This document shows, one piece after another, positions 59,489 to 64,000 of a stretch of 64,000 bases of DNA. The position numbers and the translations under genes are program-made. The notes below the pieces were generated by a model that did not search any database, was not told where the DNA came from, and was given only the letters and a program-made list of their open reading frames with translations. This DNA is from SIG452 sp045541975 (GTDB lineage Bacteria > Bacillota > Clostridia > UMGS1840): the NCBI GenBank assembly GCA_045541975.1, contig JAZQKB010000036.1:15716-79715 (forward strand). The letters run 5' to 3'. The first letter of the stretch is position 1. Every line of letters begins with the position of its first letter.

Positions 59489-60376
59489 ATGGTTACACCT
59501 CAGATGGTTAAAGAATTAAGAGAAATCACCGGTTGCGGTATGATGGACTGTAAAAAAGCATTATCCGAAACCAATGGCGATATGGACAAAGCAGTTGAAT
59601 TTTTAAGAGAAAAAGGTTTAGCAGCAGCTGCAAAAAAAGCAGGCAGAATCGCTGCTGAAGGTATTGTTTCCGACTTCACCTGTGACGGTGTTGGCGTTAT
59701 CATCGAAGTTAACTCCGAAACTGACTTCGTTGGTAAAAATGCAGATTTCCAGACTTTCGTAAAAGACCTGGCTGAAATCGTTGCAAAAGAAAATCCCGCA
59801 GATGTGGCAGCATTATTAACCTTAGCATACAAAGATTCCGGCATGAGCGTTGAAGAAATGTTAAGAGACAAAATTTTAACCATCGGCGAAAACATGACCA
59901 TCAGAAGATTTGCCCGTTATGAAGGTGCTGTTGCTACCTACATTCATGGCGGCGGCAGAATCGGTGTTATGGTTCAGGCTGAAAACGCTTTAGACGGCGA
60001 TGCTTACGAAGCAGCTCGTGATGCAGCAATGCAGATCGCAGCAATCAACCCCACCTATTTAGACAAATCCACCGTTCCCGAAGAAGATGTGGCAAAAGAA
60101 AAAGAAATCTTAATCGCTCAGATTAAAAACGATCCCAAATCTGCTGGCAAACCCGATAACATCATTGAAAAAATGGTAATGGGCAGAATTTCCAAGTTCT
60201 ACACCTTAAACTGCTTAAACCAGCAGGAATTTGTAAAAGATTCCGACAAAACTGTGGAACAGTATCTGTCTTCCAAAGGTGTTAAATTAGTAAAATTTGT
60301 TCGTTTTGAAAAAGGCGAAGGCTTAGAAAAGAAAGTTGACAACTTTGCAGAAGAAGTTGCAAATATGTCCAAATAA
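59489..60376 (+). CDS. tsf: Translation elongation factor Ts
   Basis: 295 aa. The EF-Tu-binding N-terminus is VKELREITGCGMMDCKKALS, followed by GDMDKAVEFLREKGLAAAAKKA and the core NSETDFVGKNADF that triggers nucleotide exchange. The second core half includes YIHGGGRIGVMVQAE. ATG at 59489 follows AAAAGGAGTATTTAATT. A terminator follows at 60387-60427. Confidence 0.97.
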   Translation: MVTPQMVKELREITGCGMMDCKKALSETNGDMDKAVEFLREKGLAAAAKKAGRIAAEGIVSDFTCDGVGVIIEVNSETDFVGKNADFQTFVKDLAEIVAKENPADVAALLTLAYKDSGMSVEEMLRDKILTIGENMTIRRFARYEGAVATYIHGGGRIGVMVQAENALDGDAYEAARDAAMQIAAINPTYLDKSTVPEEDVAKEKEILIAQIKNDPKSAGKPDNIIEKMVMGRISKFYTLNCLNQQEFVKDSDKTVEQYLSSKGVKLVKFVRFEKGEGLEKKVDNFAEEVANMSK

Positions 60377-60386
60377 TTATTGATTG

Positions 60387-60427
60387 AAAAAATGGCAAGC
60401 ACCAACTTCTGATGCTTGCCATTTTTA
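60387..60427 (+). terminator. tsf terminator
   Basis: AAATGGCAAGCA-(11 nt)-TGCTTGCCATTTTT, strong stem with T5. Confidence 0.85.
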
Positions 60428-60460
60428 CGGCAGCCAAAGGACAGGCCCTTTGGGAATGAG

Positions 60461-60569
60461 GAATGAAGCATGAAAAATGAAGAATTATGGTAGCAGGCAA
60501 AGACTGCATCATATTATGCGCCCATAGGGCGCCACCGCAATGATTCACGATTCATTTTTCACGATTCAC
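60461..60569. repeat. MITE-like element M-3
   Basis: Interior AGAATTATGGTAGCAGGC...GACTGCATCATATTATGCGCC closely matches the copy at 32847-32955. The right end has ATTCACGATTCA followed by a second TTCACGATTCAC. It ends 10 bp before the pyrH ribosome-binding site. Confidence 0.8.
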
Positions 60570-60593
60570 TAATATAGAAAGGAACAGACTACT

Positions 60594-61298
60594 ATGCAAC
60601 CTATTTATAAAAGAGTATTGTTAAAAATCAGTGGCGAAGCCTTAGCAGGGGAAAACGGCTTCGGTTTGGATTTCAATGTGATTGGTGATATCGGAAAACA
60701 GGTAAAAAAATGCGTATCCATGGGGGTTCAGGTAGCCATTGTAGTTGGCGGCGGTAACTTCTGGAGAGGCAGAACCGGCGAAAACATGGACAGAACCCGT
60801 GCAGACCATATGGGCATGCTGGCAACTGCCATCAACTCCTTAGCCATTGCAGATTCTCTGGAAGCGTTAGGCGTTCAGGCAAGAGTGCAGACTGCTATTG
60901 ATATGCGCCAGATTGCAGAACCCTACATCCGCGGCAGAGCAGAACGTCACTTAGATAAAGGCAGAGTGGTAATTTTCGGTTGCGGAACCGGTAACCCCTA
61001 CTTCTCCACCGATACTGCAGCAGCTCTTCGTGCAGCTGAAATTGGCGCAGATGTGATCTTACTTGCGAAAAAAGTGGATGCTGTGTACGATTCCGACCCG
61101 GCAAAAAATCCCGACGCAAAAAAATTCGATTCCATTTCTTATATCGACGTGTTAAACAGAGGACTTGGCGTTATGGATTCCACCGCAACCTCTCTGTGTA
61201 TGGACAACAAAATTCCGATTCATGTGTTTGGTTTGCAGCAGCCTGAAAATATTGTGAAAGCGATTACCGGCGAAACCATCGGAACGCTTGTAAAATAG
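60594..61298 (+). CDS. pyrH: Uridylate kinase
   Basis: 234 aa bacterial UMP kinase of the amino-acid-kinase fold. Motifs: RVLLKISGEALAGENGFG, VAIVVGGGNFWRGRTG, GCGTGNPYFSTDTAAALRA and LLAKKVDAVYDSDPAKNPDA. ATG at 60594 follows AGAAAGGAACAGACTACT. The frequent next gene frr is not present; a palindromic element, a terminator and carA follow. Confidence 0.96.
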   Translation: MQPIYKRVLLKISGEALAGENGFGLDFNVIGDIGKQVKKCVSMGVQVAIVVGGGNFWRGRTGENMDRTRADHMGMLATAINSLAIADSLEALGVQARVQTAIDMRQIAEPYIRGRAERHLDKGRVVIFGCGTGNPYFSTDTAAALRAAEIGADVILLAKKVDAVYDSDPAKNPDAKKFDSISYIDVLNRGLGVMDSTATSLCMDNKIPIHVFGLQQPENIVKAITGETIGTLVK

Positions 61299-61309
61299 CT
61301 TGTTAAAAT

Positions 61310-61402
61310 TGTCCACAATGCCGAAATCAAATCGCTCGGCGTACACTCGGTACGCCTTCGGATAACCCCTACGGGTTTGATTTCAACATTCTGAATCAAT
61401 TT
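61310..61402 (+). repeat. Palindromic element PE-12
   Basis: Nested arms AATG-CC-GAAATCAAA (61317-61331) and TTTGATTTC-AA-CATT (61376-61390) pair. Core CTCGGCGTAC-ACTCG-GTACGCC and GGATAACCCCTACGGGTT. It starts 12 bp after the pyrH stop. Confidence 0.85.
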
Positions 61403-61462
61403 TTCCATCGCTATCGGGTAAACCCCTACACGCCTTACCCTTTGCAAAGCCGTGACGAAGAG

Positions 61463-61523
61463 GGTGTTATGGTTGCCTGTGGCAACCTACCGCAATTCTT
61501 CGTTTTTCATTCTTCAGTATTCA
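61463..61523. repeat. Partial MITE-like element
   Basis: GTTATGGTTGCC...GGCAACCTACCGCAATTCTTC and TTTTTCATTCTTC resemble the right part of the elements at 32847 and 60461. Confidence 0.5.
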
Positions 61524-61525
61524 TG

Positions 61526-61567
61526 AAAAACCGTAAGGATTTTAATCAAAAATCCTTGCGGTTTTTA
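61526..61567 (+). terminator. pyrH transcript terminator
   Basis: AAAAACCGTAAGGATTTT and AAAATCCTTGCGGTTTTT pair (with one mismatch) around ATCA-type loop; T5 tail. Confidence 0.8.
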
Positions 61568-61579
61568 TGGGAAAAAACA

Positions 61580-61608
61580 TTGACAATTACCTATGAAAAT
61601 GATACAAT
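61580..61608 (+). promoter_or_regulatory. carAB promoter
   Basis: TTGACA (61580-61585), 17 bp, TACAAT (61603-61608). The ~200-nt leader holds hairpins CCGAAA/TTTCGG (61669-61690) and TTTTTCGGG/CCCGAAAAA (61725-61751). The PyrR-binding consensus was not recognised. Confidence 0.8.
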
Positions 61609-61813
61609 AGATAGAAAGAAATTTTAGAAGGTTTCTAAGGGGAGAGAACTTCTCCATTTCTAAAAAACCCGAAATCCTAAGCGGTTTCGGAAAAAATTTT
61701 ACCCATTTTTAGGAAAAACTGCCATTTTTCGGGAAAAATTCCCCGAAAAACAGCTATGATAGATTACGCGAAAGGATGTGCCTTTTTTGAAAAATTTGAA
61801 AGAATTAAAAGAA

Positions 61814-62875
61814 ATGTACTTGATTCTGGAAAACAAGACCGTGTTCAAAGGAAAAAGCTTTGGTGCTTACCGTGAAGCGGTAGGCGAACTGGTGTTTTCC
61901 ACCAATATGCTTGGTTATATGGATACTCTGACCGATCCTGCAAACTTCGGTCAGCTTGTGATTTCCACCTTCCCCGAAATGGGTTGCCACGGCACCATTG
62001 CGGAAGAAATGGCAGGAGAAAAGGCATCCTGTTTTGGTTATATTGTGAAAGATTGGTGTCAGGCACCGTCCAACTGGCGTTTGGAGGGTGATCTTGACAC
62101 TTTTTTAAAGGAAAAAGACATCCCCGGAATTTACGGCATTGATACCAGAAAGCTGACCAAAATGGTAAGAGATGCCGGCACCATGAATGCAAAAATTTCC
62201 TTCACGCCCGACTTTACCGACGATATTGCAACCTATCAAATTGTGGATGCGGTAAAATCTGTATCCGTTCCCGAAAAAGTAACCTCTATGGGCAAGGACG
62301 CCCGCTACCGTGTAGTTATGTGGGATTTTGGTACCAACAACAATATGTTAAAAGCCTTCTTGGATGCAGGCTGTGATGTGACCAAAGTTCCTTATAACAC
62401 TCAGGCGGAAGAAATCATTGCAATGCGTCCCGACGGAGTGATCTTATCCGGAGGTCCCGGAGACCCCACCGAATTAACCGACGTCATCACCGAAATCCGT
62501 CAGTTAAAAGAGATTCCCACCTTGGGAATCGGCTTGGGACATCAGCTTCTGGCATTATCCCAGGGTGCAAAAATTGAAAAACTGAAATTCGGCCACCGTG
62601 GTGCATCCGTTCCTGTCCGGAACGAAACCACCGGCAAGGTATACATTTCCTCTCAGAATCACAGCTACCAGGTGGTTAACGATTCTGTGGAATTTTTTGG
62701 AAAAGTGTCCTATCGCAATGTGAATGACGGCACCGTGGAAGGTATTGACTATGCCAACATTCCTGCCTTTTCCGTGCAGTTTAACATTGAAAGCTTCTCG
62801 GAACCTATGCATCCGGGCTTTTTGGTAGACAGATTTGTAGAAATGATGGAGGGAAGAAAAGATGCCGTTAAATAA
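61814..62875 (+). CDS. carA: Carbamoyl-phosphate synthase small subunit with a degenerate glutaminase site
   Basis: 353 aa from ATG 61814, which aligns with the usual CarA N-terminus (YLILENKTVFKGKSFGA). A TTG at 61787, after AAAGGATG, would add nine residues. The family normally has a GIC(L)GHQ nucleophile elbow; here it reads LGIGLGHQLLALSQG, with Gly for the catalytic Cys. The usual HPE of the triad is replaced by FNIESFSEP, losing the His. Neighbouring motifs (FGHRGASVPV, ISSQNHSYQV, LSGGPGDP) remain. It should still bind CarB but is unlikely to hydrolyse glutamine. carB overlaps by 14 bp. Confidence 0.93.
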   Translation: MYLILENKTVFKGKSFGAYREAVGELVFSTNMLGYMDTLTDPANFGQLVISTFPEMGCHGTIAEEMAGEKASCFGYIVKDWCQAPSNWRLEGDLDTFLKEKDIPGIYGIDTRKLTKMVRDAGTMNAKISFTPDFTDDIATYQIVDAVKSVSVPEKVTSMGKDARYRVVMWDFGTNNNMLKAFLDAGCDVTKVPYNTQAEEIIAMRPDGVILSGGPGDPTELTDVITEIRQLKEIPTLGIGLGHQLLALSQGAKIEKLKFGHRGASVPVRNETTGKVYISSQNHSYQVVNDSVEFFGKVSYRNVNDGTVEGIDYANIPAFSVQFNIESFSEPMHPGFLVDRFVEMMEGRKDAVK

Positions 62876-64000
62876 AGAAATCAAAAAAGTATTAGTAATC
62901 GGCTCCGGCCCAATCATCATCGGTCAGGCAGCAGAATTTGACTATGCAGGAACTCAGGCTTGCCGTGCTTTAAAAGAAGACGGCTTGGAAGTTGTGCTTG
63001 TTAACTCCAACCCTGCAACCATTATGACAGACAGCAAAATGGCAGACAAAATCTATATTGAACCGCTGACCTTACCTGTTATCAAAAGAATTATCGAAAA
63101 AGAAAAGCCGGACAGCCTGCTCTCCACTTTAGGGGGACAGACCGGGTTAACCCTGTCTATGCAGCTGGCAAAGGAAGGCTTTTTGGACAAGCATAATGTG
63201 AAATTATTAGGGGCAAATCCCGAAACCATCGACAAGGCAGAAGACCGCCAGATGTTTAAGGATATGATGGAAAAAATCAACCAGCCCGTGATTCCTTCCA
63301 AAGTGGTAAATACGCTGGAAGATGCCCTTGATTTTGCACACACCATCGGATACCCCTTGATTATCCGTCCCGCCTTTACCTTAGGTGGTACCGGCGGCGG
63401 TATTGTAAACAACGAAGAAGAAATGATTGAGATTACCCAAAACGGTCTCCGTCTTTCTCCCATTACCCAGGTTTTGGTAGAAAAATGTGTGTCCGGCTGG
63501 AAGGAAATTGAATTTGAAGTAATCCGAGACAGCAAGGGCAACTCCATCACCGTTTGCAGTATGGAAAACTTAGACCCCGTTGGGGTGCATACCGGTGACT
63601 CCATCGTTATTGCACCGGCAGTTTCCTTATCTGATTACGAATATTCCATGTTACGCCGTGCAGCTTTAGACATTTTAAATGAATTAAAAATCGAAGGTGG
63701 CTGTAACTGTCAGTTTGCTTTAAATCCCGACAGCTTTGAATATGCGGTAATCGAGGTAAACCCCAGAGTTTCCCGTTCTTCCGCATTGGCTTCCAAAGCA
63801 ACCGGTTATCCCATCGCAAAAGTTGCGGCAAAAATTGCCATCGGCTATCAGCTGGACGAAATTTTAAATGCAGTAACCGGCAAAACCTATGCCTGCTTTG
63901 AACCCGCTATCGACTATGTGGTAGTAAAATTCCCCAAATTCCCCTTCGATAAATTTGTGTATGCAAAACGTGATTTGGGTACCCAGATGAAGGCAACCGG
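62862..64000 (+). CDS. carB: Carbamoyl-phosphate synthase large subunit (3' truncated by window)
   Basis: First 379 codons of an expected ~1070. ATG at 62862 overlaps the carA end and follows GGAGGGAAGAAAAG. The start MPLNKEIKKVLVIGSGPIII (20 residues) with QAAEFDYAGTQACRAL is the family hallmark. The first ATP-grasp domain shows RPAFTLGGTGGGIV, KEIEFEVIRD, ENLDPVGVHTGDSI and NPRVSRSSALASKATGYP. CarB makes carbamoyl phosphate from bicarbonate, ATP and ammonia, so it could work with free ammonia despite the degenerate CarA. The frame stays open to the window end. Confidence 0.96.
   Translation, partial: MPLNKEIKKVLVIGSGPIIIGQAAEFDYAGTQACRALKEDGLEVVLVNSNPATIMTDSKMADKIYIEPLTLPVIKRIIEKEKPDSLLSTLGGQTGLTLSMQLAKEGFLDKHNVKLLGANPETIDKAEDRQMFKDMMEKINQPVIPSKVVNTLEDALDFAHTIGYPLIIRPAFTLGGTGGGIVNNEEEMIEITQNGLRLSPITQVLVEKCVSGWKEIEFEVIRDSKGNSITVCSMENLDPVGVHTGDSIVIAPAVSLSDYEYSMLRRAALDILNELKIEGGCNCQFALNPDSFEYAVIEVNPRVSRSSALASKATGYPIAKVAAKIAIGYQLDEILNAVTGKTYACFEPAIDYVVVKFPKFPFDKFVYAKRDLGTQMKAT

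Noticed and set aside
1503..61402. The dispersed palindromes as a CRISPR array
   Set aside because: Copies are scattered over 60 kb, in both orientations and without regular spacers; no cas genes are present.

Overview
The window looks like a chromosomal segment of a spore-forming Clostridia (Firmicutes), probably an uncultured gut lineage. Supporting signs are an AT-rich composition, strong Shine-Dalgarno sites, sigma-A promoters with 17-bp spacing, spoIIE, ricT (yaaT), parA/parB (soj/spo0J), ireB, a tandem glycine riboswitch and a ParB/DnaA origin region. No phage, transposase or CRISPR genes were seen.

Layout. 0-11.6 kb (+ strand): a B12-type radical SAM protein, rsmE, glyS, thiI, a U32 peptidase-like RNA-hydroxylation protein, tadA, a flavoprotein and an EamA transporter. 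12-34.3 kb (mostly - strand): fucI, the potABCD polyamine transporter behind a long structured leader RNA, an LCP-family protein, a CBM9-like protein, a broken esterase, a GMP synthase lacking its amidotransferase domain, trkA-trkH-rodA, a glycine-riboswitch-controlled amino acid symporter, holB-ricT and degV-ybeY. purC and tRNA-Thr/tRNA-Tyr lie on the + strand within this part. 34.5-54.4 kb (+ strand): ilvE, a DivIVA-like protein, gpsA, corA, mtaB, then the origin block (three parS-like sites, parA, parB, serS, dnaA, dnaN) and a partial histidine operon (hisZ, hisG, hisH). The histidine genes are followed by a DUF559 endonuclease gene boxed by inverted repeats, then rnc, an aminotransferase, trpS and a DUF4432 protein. 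54.7-64 kb: trmB (-), spoIIE (+), ireB (-), rpsB-tsf-pyrH (+) and carA-carB (+, carB cut by the window end).

The coding content is mostly housekeeping; the unusual content is between and inside these genes. (1) At least twelve intergenic copies of a palindromic element share a conserved core, while their outer arms and core stem change sequence but stay complementary. (2) Two glutamine amidotransferases are degenerate: CarA has lost its nucleophile Cys and the His of its HPE motif, and GuaA has no glutaminase domain, whereas HisH keeps an intact triad. (3) A roughly 360-nt structured RNA with a consensus promoter and its own terminator sits directly upstream of potA. (4) A DUF559 gene is carried inside a palindromic repeat between hisH and rnc. 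(5) The dnaA locus has an unusual gene order and carries direct repeats shared between the dnaA and dnaN upstream regions.

All calls come from reading the sequence and from recalled family motifs; no database search was run.
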